Origin: an uncultured Desulfobacterium sp.
GTDB lineage: Bacteria > Desulfobacterota > DSM-4660 > Desulfatiglandales > Desulfatiglandaceae
Direction: 5' to 3'
NCBI GenBank assembly: GCA_900258555.1
Contig: LT984854.1
Span: 661,495 to 725,494 of the forward strand
DNA length: 64,000 nt
Positions 54,768 through 62,682 of the stretch are shown in pieces. The notes below the pieces were generated by a model. That model was not told where the DNA came from and did not search any database. It saw only the letters and a list, made by a program, of their open reading frames with translations. The position numbers and the translations under genes were made by a program. Within the stretch, counting starts at the first letter, position 1. The number at the start of each line of letters is the position of its first letter.

Positions 54768-54789
54768 TGCCCTTTTACATACAAGGGCA
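54768..54789. repeat. Hairpin downstream of the RAYT gene
   Basis: TGCCCTT (54768-54774) and AAGGGCA (54783-54789) enclose an eight-base loop. It may be a terminator without a strong T-tract, or a REP-type target of the transposase just upstream. Confidence 0.45.
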
Positions 54790-54837
54790 TGAATAAGCCG
54801 TTACTGAACCTTATATAGACATCGGAGGATAATGATA

Positions 54838-55287
54838 ATGGCAGCTCAGATAAAGGATGTGTTAATTCGCCAAATGAAGGAAACGGATATTGATTCAATT
54901 CTGGATATCGATAAAAAAATTAGTGGGTTGGAGAGGGCTTTCACCTATGAAAACCTTTTTGATTCCCTTATCGGAGGGGAAATCGCCTGCAGCTTCGTTG
55001 CAGAGGTCGAAGACCATGTTGTCGGTTTTATCTTGGCTTCCGTTACCTATGTGCCGGAAGAGGTTACAGGGGCATGTATGATTCAGATCCTGGGTGTGCA
55101 TCCTGGATACAGACGACAGGGTATTGCGAGCAGGCTTATAGGGGCACTAGCTGATATATGTTCTTCCAAAGGGATAAGAGAGATTCGGGTGATGGTCGAT
55201 CAACATGACACAAACCTGCAAGGGCTGCTCGATACACTGGATTTCCGGCGAGGAAGCATAGTCAATTATTCTTTAGCCCTCCCATGA
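54838..55287 (+). CDS. GNAT family N-acetyltransferase
   Basis: This 149-residue protein has the GNAT layout: VLIRQMKETDIDSILDID at the N-terminus, VVGFILASV in the centre, and the acetyl-CoA loop motif ILGVHPGYRRQGIASRLIGAL (motif A, Q/RxxGxG/A). The C-terminal strand EIRVMVDQHDTNLQGLLDTL and GFRRG-like DFRRGSIVNY complete it. ATG 54838 lies nine bases after GGAGG; ATG 54832 is only three bases away and less likely. The stop overlaps the start region of the FAD oxidoreductase gene (ATGA at 55284), so the genes are coupled. Substrate unknown; RimI-like protein or small-molecule acetylation. Confidence 0.88.
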   Translation: MAAQIKDVLIRQMKETDIDSILDIDKKISGLERAFTYENLFDSLIGGEIACSFVAEVEDHVVGFILASVTYVPEEVTGACMIQILGVHPGYRRQGIASRLIGALADICSSKGIREIRVMVDQHDTNLQGLLDTLDFRRGSIVNYSLALP

Positions 55288-55301
55288 ATTGGAGCAAACC
55301 G

Positions 55302-56714
55302 ATGTCGCACCATTTACTTTACTCTGAGTTGTGTAAAATCGTAGGCACACGGTACGTTGCGGACAACGACTTTGCGTTATGGGCCTGTTCGAGGGACTCC
55401 AGCGCATATCCTGCCAGGGTTCCGGGGGTCGTGGTACGTCCCGGTTCAACCGAAGAGGTCTCTGAGATTGTAAGACTCGCCAATCGGGAAAAGGTCCCGA
55501 TCATCCCCAGGGGAGGAGGCACCCAGTACGGAGGTTGGCCGCCGGGTGAGCCTGGAAGGACCATCTGTGTTGATATGACCAGGATGAACAGGATAATCGA
55601 GGTAAATGAAACAAACAGCACTGTGACTGTTGAGGCGGGCATTACTGGGTCTGAATTGGAGGGAAGACTCAAACAAAGGGGGCTTTATACCCATACCACA
55701 TTCAGCCCTCCGGATTCTGTTACAGTCGGAGGCGCCCTGTGCGGCGTCTTTGGGGGCGGAGGGCGGATGTTCGGAAGCGCTGCCACAAACCATCATTCCA
55801 TTGTGGGTGTAAAGGCAGTGCTTCCCAATGGGGAGATTATTGAGACCGGCTCTCGCACAAACAGACATTGCTCCATGTTTTACAGGGGGGCCTTCGGTCC
55901 TGATCTGACCGGAATATTCATCGGCAGCATGGGCATATTCGGAATTGTCACAGAGGTAACCCAGGAGCTCAGAAGGCTTCAGCCCCATGCAGGTGAAGGG
56001 GCTGCGGTCTATGGCCATGAAAGGCTTGATCAGGCGTATCAGGCCCTCATTCAGATGGGGCTTTATGAGCCGAAGATCTTTTCCATGGGCGGGATTTTCG
56101 GGCTTGCACCCTTTGACATGAAAAACAAAGATTGGATGTTGATTTACCAGTGTGTGGGCTATACCAAAAAAGAGGTTGAAGAAAAACTTAATACCGCAGG
56201 GAGAATAATTAGGGATGCAGCGGAACCGGATGCCTGGCAACCGGATGAACTGGTGCAAATGGCCAAAGAAAACTTCGGCTTTGCCCATGATTTTTCATCT
56301 GCATGGAAGCGGCTGGGCATGTGGACCATGGTGGAATTCCTGTGCCCAAGGGATATCTCCTTAAGGATTTTTAAGGAGATCCCTGCCTTTATTGTGGCAG
56401 AGCTTTCGGGATGGGAGGGCAGGGTATTTGGCAGCGGGTCGGTCATGTTTTTGCATGGCGACCAATACTATTTAGCCTTTACACTCCATCACAGGGAGAC
56501 AGATCCTGATGCCAGGGCCAAGGCCCTTGGGGTCGCCCACAAGGCGGATTTGATGGGCCTTCAAATGGGCGGCCTTAAGCTGGTCCTTAACAAAGACGTA
56601 GGAGATGTGTGTGCAGAGATGATACCCTCTGCCTACGCTGATTGGCTGCGTACGCTTAAAACGGCAATGGACCCGAACAATATCATGAATCCCCACATGA
56701 TGGGATTGCCATAA
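55302..56714 (+). CDS. FAD-linked oxidase of the GlcD type
   Basis: This 470-residue protein has a PCMH/FAD_binding_4 domain (about 35-215: VPIIPRGGGTQYGGWPPGEP, VTVEAGITGSELEGRL, and GGALCGVFGGGGRMFGSAAT) and a C-terminal FAD-oxidase C domain ending in MDPNNIMNPHM. It resembles glycolate/D-lactate oxidase subunit GlcD. ATG 55302 has GGAG seven bases upstream; ATG 55284, which overlaps the GNAT stop, is also possible and adds six residues. The next gene encodes its probable iron-sulfur partner, so the two would oxidise a 2-hydroxy acid and pass electrons to the membrane or to a ferredoxin. Confidence 0.9.
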   Translation: MSHHLLYSELCKIVGTRYVADNDFALWACSRDSSAYPARVPGVVVRPGSTEEVSEIVRLANREKVPIIPRGGGTQYGGWPPGEPGRTICVDMTRMNRIIEVNETNSTVTVEAGITGSELEGRLKQRGLYTHTTFSPPDSVTVGGALCGVFGGGGRMFGSAATNHHSIVGVKAVLPNGEIIETGSRTNRHCSMFYRGAFGPDLTGIFIGSMGIFGIVTEVTQELRRLQPHAGEGAAVYGHERLDQAYQALIQMGLYEPKIFSMGGIFGLAPFDMKNKDWMLIYQCVGYTKKEVEEKLNTAGRIIRDAAEPDAWQPDELVQMAKENFGFAHDFSSAWKRLGMWTMVEFLCPRDISLRIFKEIPAFIVAELSGWEGRVFGSGSVMFLHGDQYYLAFTLHHRETDPDARAKALGVAHKADLMGLQMGGLKLVLNKDVGDVCAEMIPSAYADWLRTLKTAMDPNNIMNPHMMGLP

Positions 56715-56729
56715 GGGAGATTGCGGACC

Positions 56730-57968
56730 ATGACAAAAAAAGAAGCCCCCTTTGACAGAGGCAATCTGATGAAGATGAGGGATATGGTCTATGCCTGCAC
56801 GCGATGCGGTTATTGCAGGGAGAAGTATTCTTCGGACATGACCAAGACCCCTGCATTCAGGGTCTGCCCTGTGCGTGAACACTCAGGGGGTTTTGAACAC
56901 CATTGCGCCAGGGGCAAGCTCCTGATCGCCCAGGGGCTGCTTGAGGGCAGGGTCGGTTATTCTCAGGAATTGGTTGAACTGTTTTATTCCGAGCCGGATT
57001 GCAGGCTGTGCACGTGGGTTTGTAATACCATGCCGCTGATTGATCCGCCGCAGGTATGGCGGGCAATAAGGCAGGATTTGGTTGAAGCAGGGCTCGGTCC
57101 ACCTGAGCCCATAAGAAAAATAGACGATCGCGTCCGCAAATCTCATAACACCTTCGGCGCAAAAACCAGCCGGTCTAAATGGGCCGAGGGGCTTGATCTG
57201 CCCCTAAGAAGCGAACTGCTGTATTTTGCAGGTTGCTATTCCTCCTACTCCCAGACAGAAACAGCCAGGGCAACAATTGCTGTCCTAAGACATGCGGGTG
57301 AGAACCCTGCCTTCCTGGGTGACAGTGAATGGTGTTGTGGAGTAAGTCAGTTTCATGACGGATCTATTCTACTTGCAAAGCAGATGGCAGAGCACAATAT
57401 CGAGATGATCATATCAAGCGGCGCAAAGACCGTAGTCACCGGCTGTGCAGAATGCTACAAGTCCTTGAAACTTGAATATCCGGCCCTTGTGGGGCATCTT
57501 CCCTTTGAAGTGCTTCATACCAGTGAGATTTTTGCAGGCATGCTTGCCGAAGAACGGATCTGTTTTGATGTGGAACCAACAGAGAAAAAACTCACTTATC
57601 ACGACCCGTGCAGTCTGGGCAGATACCTAAATGTATTTGAACCGCCCAGATCCATTATCAGTTCAATCCCCGGGGTTGAACTATTGGAGATGCAGAGGCA
57701 TCATGATTATGCCTGGTGCTGTGGCTATGGGGCGGATATGGTAAATTCAGTGCAGCCTGAAGTTGCATCTGATATTGCCGCGGGCAGGATGGCAGAGGCA
57801 AAGGAGGCCGGGGCGGAGGCCGTTGTCACTGCATGTCCAAGATGTGTGCGGGCACTGTCAAAGGCAGGGCGTGGGATGAAGGTATATGATCTTACCGTAC
57901 TGGTTGCAATGTCTATGGGGCTATTAGGAATGAAGAATCGTGGGAACAGTAACGATGTTTGGTTTTAA
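56730..57968 (+). CDS. GlcF/HdrD-like iron-sulfur oxidoreductase subunit
   Basis: This 412-residue protein carries Cys motifs for [4Fe-4S] clusters at the N-terminus (CTRCGYCREKYSSDMTK, VCPVREHSGGF, CRLCTWVCNTM) and two CCG domains (LYFAGCYSSYSQTE with WCCGVSQFHDG; YHDPCSLGRYLNV with WCCGYGADMVN), as in heterodisulfide reductase HdrD and glycolate oxidase GlcF. The first cluster motif is non-standard: CxxCGYC is followed by a long gap before CP. ATG 56730 is chosen since GGGAG at 56715 is ten bases away. It directly follows the GlcD-like gene (15 bases) and should form a complex with it. Confidence 0.9.
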   Translation: MTKKEAPFDRGNLMKMRDMVYACTRCGYCREKYSSDMTKTPAFRVCPVREHSGGFEHHCARGKLLIAQGLLEGRVGYSQELVELFYSEPDCRLCTWVCNTMPLIDPPQVWRAIRQDLVEAGLGPPEPIRKIDDRVRKSHNTFGAKTSRSKWAEGLDLPLRSELLYFAGCYSSYSQTETARATIAVLRHAGENPAFLGDSEWCCGVSQFHDGSILLAKQMAEHNIEMIISSGAKTVVTGCAECYKSLKLEYPALVGHLPFEVLHTSEIFAGMLAEERICFDVEPTEKKLTYHDPCSLGRYLNVFEPPRSIISSIPGVELLEMQRHHDYAWCCGYGADMVNSVQPEVASDIAAGRMAEAKEAGAEAVVTACPRCVRALSKAGRGMKVYDLTVLVAMSMGLLGMKNRGNSNDVWF

Positions 57969-58122
57969 GGTCTTGATGATATACAATATATGAAAGCAAC
58001 TTAAAAACTTTACAGCTTGACGCTTTTATCGTAACAAATGACACACGAAAAGAATCCTTGGGAACGCCTCCTTGACGCTTATGCACCAGCGGATAATGTC
58101 TCGCTTGTAAGAGGAAAAGACA

Positions 58123-59319
58123 GTGGCTGATGAACCCAAAAAAAAGAATAATCATAAAAGGTGGCTTATTACTGCAGTAATCCTTTTCATTGCAGGAGGA
58201 GCTTTAGGCTATTACCTCTGGAGCAGAGGAAAAATCTCAACAGACGACGCATACGTGGACGGTCACATTTATGTGATTGCTCCCAGGGTTTCCGGATATA
58301 TCACCGATGTCTATGTAACTGACAATCAAGGGGTTAAAAAGGACCAAGTCCTGGTGACCATTGATCCCACCACATACGAAGTGGCCTTGGCTGAGACAAA
58401 GGCCGCCTTGGCCGAGGCCGAGGCCACACTGACCTCCCTTGAACTGGGCGTTCCATTGGAACTGACGCAGACATCTCAACGAGTCCGTGCCGCCCAGGCA
58501 GATCTGGCCAGTCTGCGTAATTCCCTGGAAATGGCCCGAAAACAAGAGGAGGCGGCAGAGCAGAATCTAAAGCAGGCCGAGGCCGAAAATGACCAGGCTG
58601 TCCTGGATCTTCGTCGAATGGAAGATCTCAGAAAAACCAACTCTATTCCACAGTCTACCCTGGATAAGGCCCAGACCCTTTATCAAACCACCCTGGCAAA
58701 ACTGGGCTCAGTCAGAGCAGAAAGGGACGCCTCAAAAGAGCGCAGTGAATCGCTTGCATCCCAACTGGCGCGGCAGGAGGCCAACATAGAGCTGGCAGCA
58801 ACCGGTAAGGATCTGGCTGAGATCAAAAATCGCCAGGTCAAGGCGCAGCAGGCAAAGGTAGATCTGGCAAGGGCCAGGGTTAAACAGGCTGAACTGGATC
58901 TTGGCTACACAAATATCATTTCTCCGACAGAGGGCTTCATCACCCGAAAAAATGTTGAGCCGGGACTGATGGCCTCCAAGGGACAGCCACTTGCAGCAGT
59001 GGTTCCTTTAAACCAGGGGGAGGTATGGGTGACCGCCAATTACAAGGAGACGCAACTCTCCGATGTCCGCCAAGGTCAAGCCGTGGATATTAGGGTGGAC
59101 ACATATCCCGGATTCACTTTTAAGGGAAAAGTGGATTCAATAATGGCGGGGACCGGTGCGGCCTTTTCTCTGTTCCCACCGGAAAATGCCTCCGGCAATT
59201 TTGTAAAGGTGGTACAGCGCATACCTGTGAAGATCACATTCGAGGAAGTGGACAATGAATCTCTTCCTGTCCTGCGGATCGGCATGAGCGTAATACCTAC
59301 TATTTTTACCGATAAGTGA
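58123..59319 (+). CDS. HlyD/EmrA family membrane-fusion protein
   Basis: This 398-residue adaptor has an N-terminal TM (about 13-33), a biotinyl-lipoyl-like half (VDGHIYVIAPRVSGYITDVY), a long coiled-coil hairpin of about 160 residues (from VALAETKAALAEAEATL to DLARARVKQAELDLGY), and the second lipoyl half (TNIISPTEGFITRKNVEPGL) with a beta barrel at the C-terminus. It would connect the MFS pump encoded next to an outer-membrane TolC-type channel; no TolC gene is in the window. Start is GTG 58123 with GAGGA ten bases upstream. Confidence 0.92.
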   Translation: MADEPKKKNNHKRWLITAVILFIAGGALGYYLWSRGKISTDDAYVDGHIYVIAPRVSGYITDVYVTDNQGVKKDQVLVTIDPTTYEVALAETKAALAEAEATLTSLELGVPLELTQTSQRVRAAQADLASLRNSLEMARKQEEAAEQNLKQAEAENDQAVLDLRRMEDLRKTNSIPQSTLDKAQTLYQTTLAKLGSVRAERDASKERSESLASQLARQEANIELAATGKDLAEIKNRQVKAQQAKVDLARARVKQAELDLGYTNIISPTEGFITRKNVEPGLMASKGQPLAAVVPLNQGEVWVTANYKETQLSDVRQGQAVDIRVDTYPGFTFKGKVDSIMAGTGAAFSLFPPENASGNFVKVVQRIPVKITFEEVDNESLPVLRIGMSVIPTIFTDK

Positions 59320-59325
59320 AAACAA

Positions 59326-60891
59326 TTGGACGATAAATCTCCTCAGGTCAACAAGTGGCTTATTACCATCTCGGTAATGATTCCCGCCCTGATTGAAATT
59401 CTGGACACCAGCGTGGCCAATGTTTCACTGACCCACATCCAAGGGAGCCTTTCAGCGGGTCAGGAGGAAGTTACCTGGGTCCTCACATCATACCTGGTCG
59501 CCAATGCGGTAGTAATCCCCATGAGTGGGTGGCTGGCCCGCCTCATGGGCCGAAAGAGGTATCTAATAGCCTCGGTGGTGCTGTTTACCATGAGTTCTCT
59601 CCTTTGCGGAACTGCAACCGGCTTGGAGGAACTTATTGTATTCAGGGTTATCCAGGGATTAGGCGGAGGAGGGCTGCAACCCATGTCCCAATCTATTCTC
59701 CTGGAGACCTTTCCGCCTAAAGAAAGGGGCCTCGCCCTGGGTATCTTCGGGGTCGGCTTTGTAGTGGGACCAATTCTTGGGCCATTACTTGGGGGCTATC
59801 TCACAGACAATTATTCCTGGCGCTGGATATTTTATATCAATCTGCCGATCGGAATCCTGGCCGTATTCATGTGCCGGAGTTTTGTCTTCGATCCACCTTA
59901 CCAGAAACGCCGTCAAAAAGGTGAGAAGGTGGACACGGTCGGCCTGATGCTTCTGTGCCTGGGTATCGGCTCTCTGCAGATTGTCCTGGATAAGGGCCAG
60001 TTGGAGGACTGGTTCAATTCTCAATTCATATTGACCCTTTCCTGCATAGCGGTTGTCTGCCTTATCCTGCTTGTCATCTGGGAGCTTCGGCACGGCTCAC
60101 CCATACTTGATCTGAGCATATTCAAAGACAGAAGCTTCGCCTCGGGCAACCTCATCGTATTTTTAGGCTATTTTGCCTTTTTCGGCTCAATCGTTTTATT
60201 GCCCCTCTATCTCCAGACCCTGATGGGCTACACATCCTTTCTTGCCGGGCTGGTGCTTGGACCAGGGGCCGCACTTGCCGTAGGGATGCTACCTCTTGTT
60301 GGTAAGTTGACCGAACATTTCGATTCCAGAAAATTGTTGGGCTTCGGGCTGGTGGTCGTGGCATACTCGGTCTATTATATGTCCGAATTCAACCTGTACA
60401 TAGACTTCGGCACGGCTGTAACGGGTCGTTTGTTGCAGGGTATCGGGGCGCCTTTTTTCTTTACCGCTTCCGCCTTTGTAACCATGGCCTATGTCTCCAA
60501 TCAGCAAATGAACAATGCATCAGCGATTTTCAACCTGCTCCGAAATCTTGGCGGCTCCTTTGGTGTCGCGTTCGTCTCCACTGCCCTTGCCAGGCGGGCT
60601 CAATTTCACCAAAACCGCTTAATTGAGCACCTGAACATCTATGACCCAGGATTTAGGTTTCATTTGGCGGAACAAAAAGCCGCCCTGGCCGCCAGGCTTG
60701 GGACAATGAGCGACCATAATGATGCGGCCATGCAGATGATCTATGGTTCGCTGAAACGCCAGGCATCTGCCTTGGCCTTCAATGATGCCTTTTTTGTTCA
60801 GGCGCTGATCATTCTGGGGCTTGTATGTTTCCTGTTTATCATCCGAAAGCCGCCGATCGCAAAACGCCGCCCTGCAGCTGGACAAAAATAG
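59326..60891 (+). CDS. EmrB/QacA family (DHA2) MFS efflux transporter
   Basis: This 521-residue transporter has 14 predicted TM helices of the DHA2 drug:H+ antiporter family. Signatures include LDTSVANVSLTHIQGSLSAG (motif D1), GWLARLMGRKRYLIAS (motif A), VIQGLGGGGLQPMSQSILLE (motif B) and GVGFVVGPILGPLLGGYLTD (motif C). Only a TTG (59326) can be the start, as the frame's preceding stop is that of the emrA-like gene, six bases away; translation is probably coupled. With the HlyD-type protein it forms an Emr-like efflux pair, exporting hydrophobic or uncoupler-type compounds. Confidence 0.92.
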   Translation: MDDKSPQVNKWLITISVMIPALIEILDTSVANVSLTHIQGSLSAGQEEVTWVLTSYLVANAVVIPMSGWLARLMGRKRYLIASVVLFTMSSLLCGTATGLEELIVFRVIQGLGGGGLQPMSQSILLETFPPKERGLALGIFGVGFVVGPILGPLLGGYLTDNYSWRWIFYINLPIGILAVFMCRSFVFDPPYQKRRQKGEKVDTVGLMLLCLGIGSLQIVLDKGQLEDWFNSQFILTLSCIAVVCLILLVIWELRHGSPILDLSIFKDRSFASGNLIVFLGYFAFFGSIVLLPLYLQTLMGYTSFLAGLVLGPGAALAVGMLPLVGKLTEHFDSRKLLGFGLVVVAYSVYYMSEFNLYIDFGTAVTGRLLQGIGAPFFFTASAFVTMAYVSNQQMNNASAIFNLLRNLGGSFGVAFVSTALARRAQFHQNRLIEHLNIYDPGFRFHLAEQKAALAARLGTMSDHNDAAMQMIYGSLKRQASALAFNDAFFVQALIILGLVCFLFIIRKPPIAKRRPAAGQK

Positions 60892-61059
60892 GGTGTCAGA
60901 GCATGAGACGTTTTATTGGCTCATTCGGGGAATTGAAGAAAAACCCCCCGCTTTTAGACGAAGACTTAATTTTGATCCTTTTGCCCCGAACGAGGTTTCC
61001 AGGGTTTTAGAGGCCAAGAGGTTAGATCTCTCTGTAGATTTCGCTTGACCCCTCAAGCC

Positions 61060-61075
61060 ATCGGCTTTAGCCGAT
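61060..61075. terminator. Hairpin between convergent genes
   Basis: ATCGGCT (61060-61066) and AGCCGAT (61069-61075) enclose TT between the emrB-like gene and the convergent DUF2238 gene. It could terminate both directions, although there is no long T-tract. Confidence 0.5.
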
Positions 61076-61086
61076 GATATTTGAGT

Positions 61087-61716
61087 TTACAATCCACGAT
61101 CGTCCAAATGCGTTCCCTGTAGATATTTATTGTGCAATTTTGTCAACAAGGTGAGCGCAACAATCGAACCTATCAGACACCAAAACATATCTGTTTGCGT
61201 GTCCCAGATGTAGCCCTGCGTTCCAAGAAAGGCCTCTGTATCGCTCGGATTGGAAAGGGAGGCCAGCCATTCAATAATTTCATATATGGCTGAAAAGGCC
61301 AAAGGTATGGAGACAGATATAAAGCCAAGCCACTTGCCACGCCTGAGAGGTGAAGTTCGCGCAATGATCTCCCGTGTATATATTGCAGGGCCAAAACCCT
61401 GCATGAAGTGCCCGATTTTGTCGTAATTGTTACGAGTCCAGCCAAACCAATCTTCCATCCAAAAGCCCAGAGGCACCTTGGCGTAAGAGTAATGGCCCCC
61501 CAACATCAGGATCATGGCGTGGATTGCTACAAGAGTATAGGTTAAATTGGTCAGCGGAAATCTATTGTATGTAAGCAGCAGTAGAGGTAAGGCAATCATG
61601 ACAGGGAAGGTTTCCAAGACCCATGTCAGGCGGGTGTCATGAGGGCCTATGCCCGACCAAACCCAAAAGGCCAAAACTATTATCAACAATATCATGGGAT
61701 ATCTATTTGATGCCAT
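61087..61716 (-). CDS. DUF2238 (YjdF family) membrane protein
   Basis: This polytopic protein of 209 residues has about six TM helices and the DUF2238 signature residues: NNYDKIGHFMQGFGPAIYTR, IYEIIEWLASL, and YIWDTQTDMFWCLIGSIVAL. The conserved D-x-x-H, E-x-x-E/W and D-T-x-x-D groups lie near the membrane surface and suggest a metal-binding site, but no function has been shown for this family. It is 30 bases from the FKBP-like gene on the same strand and may share its transcript. Confidence 0.9.
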   Translation of the reverse strand: MASNRYPMILLIIVLAFWVWSGIGPHDTRLTWVLETFPVMIALPLLLLTYNRFPLTNLTYTLVAIHAMILMLGGHYSYAKVPLGFWMEDWFGWTRNNYDKIGHFMQGFGPAIYTREIIARTSPLRRGKWLGFISVSIPLAFSAIYEIIEWLASLSNPSDTEAFLGTQGYIWDTQTDMFWCLIGSIVALTLLTKLHNKYLQGTHLDDRGL

Positions 61717-61747
61717 TCAGCCTCTTACGCCTTTTCCAGATTAGTCT

Positions 61748-62146
61748 TTATCCATCACATCCGCACCCGCAATCACAACTGTGACTGCCGTGTCGGATAC
61801 TTTCTGCCATGGACTGGACGATTTCCCGGTTTTCCGCCTTTGTTATGCCAATAATTTTCACCTTGATGTAGAAGATATCCCCCGTGGGGATTCTTTCCGC
61901 AATAAATTGCGCCATATGTTCGAATTTATGTTCGATCTCTTCTTGCCGCATCTGGATTAACACCTCATCCCCCACCGCCTTGCCGATAATTTCATACTCA
62001 AAAGGAGTGATTCCCCCGGAACCGGCACCGAATACAAATGTATATGCATCCGGCCCGGAGGTCAGGTCCATCCGGTCTGGCAATGTTCCGCTTTCAAAAA
62101 GCAGGCTGACTTTCTTCAGGCTGTCAACAGTTTCCTTTCCTTCCAT
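61748..62146 (-). CDS. FKBP/SlyD-like peptidyl-prolyl isomerase with metal-binding tail
   Basis: This 132-residue protein resembles the FKBP core: VSLLFESGTLPDRMDLTSGP near the N-terminus and ITPFEYEIIGKAVGDEVLIQ in the middle, where classic FKBPs have VIPGxExALxGMxxGExxxV. Unlike SlyD, no clear IF domain is seen between the strands. The C-terminal tail GSHSCDCGCGCDG holds several Cys and His residues and could bind Ni2+, Zn2+ or Cu+. ATG 62146 has AGGAGG eight bases upstream; the GTG at 62155 overlaps that site. It would act as a cytosolic folding helper, perhaps for metalloproteins; this is inference. Confidence 0.78.
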   Translation of the reverse strand: MEGKETVDSLKKVSLLFESGTLPDRMDLTSGPDAYTFVFGAGSGGITPFEYEIIGKAVGDEVLIQMRQEEIEHKFEHMAQFIAERIPTGDIFYIKVKIIGITKAENREIVQSMAESIRHGSHSCDCGCGCDG

Positions 62147-62449
62147 TTTTGTCACCTCCTATTTGTATCAATTTATACAACTTAAAAAGGCTATTGGAAA
62201 GATTTTATAAGTGTTGACTTTCATGGCAGGCAGGTTTAATTTAAAATAACAACTTTTGATTTAGCCTCTCCTCTCAGACTGGAATTGGGGACAAATTCCA
62301 GTCCCTTCAAAACTAAATCCTTCCAAAGGCCAAATCTTAAGCAGATGTAAGGCTGGGATCTAGAGTTCCAAACTAAACAAGCCCTCATAGCTTTATGCGC
62401 TTTTTTTCACACATGGACACAGCCATGCTTGCAAGAAAGGAAAACTCAT
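62147..62449. other. Intergenic region with a short hairpin
   Basis: About 300 bases between divergent genes. ACTGGAATT (62278-62286) and AATTCCAGT (62294-62302) form a perfect nine-base stem with a seven-base loop. No further signal supports a gene here. Confidence 0.5.
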
Positions 62450-62632
62450 ATGCCATCCAAAAAACAAATTCAAAACAGATTACTTGATAAAATGAAGAGT
62501 CGAAAAAAGCTTATCATGGATATGACAAATGCTGAGAAGGGTACAAACAGGCCACTGTTAACAAAGCTGAATCAAGAAAGAGGATCATTGGATAGAGATA
62601 TCAAAAAGCTGGAAAGGCAGAGGAAGACATGA
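62450..62632 (+). CDS. Small basic coiled-coil protein, 60 residues
   Basis: The short ORF from ATG 62450 (AAAGG nine bases upstream) encodes MPSKKQIQNRLLDKMKSRKK, a central LIMDMTNAEKG segment and the heptad-like ERGSLDRDIKKLERQRKT. It is very rich in Lys and Arg, helical and soluble, with no known family. It lies 50 bases before rpoN. A TTG at 62429 in frame would overlap the ribosome site. It may be a real small protein, but the coding evidence is limited. Confidence 0.55.
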   Translation: MPSKKQIQNRLLDKMKSRKKLIMDMTNAEKGTNRPLLTKLNQERGSLDRDIKKLERQRKT

Positions 62633-62682
62633 GCTTAGCCAGGTACATCAACCGCTTACACTAGCCCCGGGACAGTTTAATA

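Noticed and set aside
60821..61048. Short + strand ORF after the emrB-like gene
   Set aside because: It starts inside emrB in another frame, lacks a ribosome site and has no recognisable feature; only the 3' part is outside the gene.
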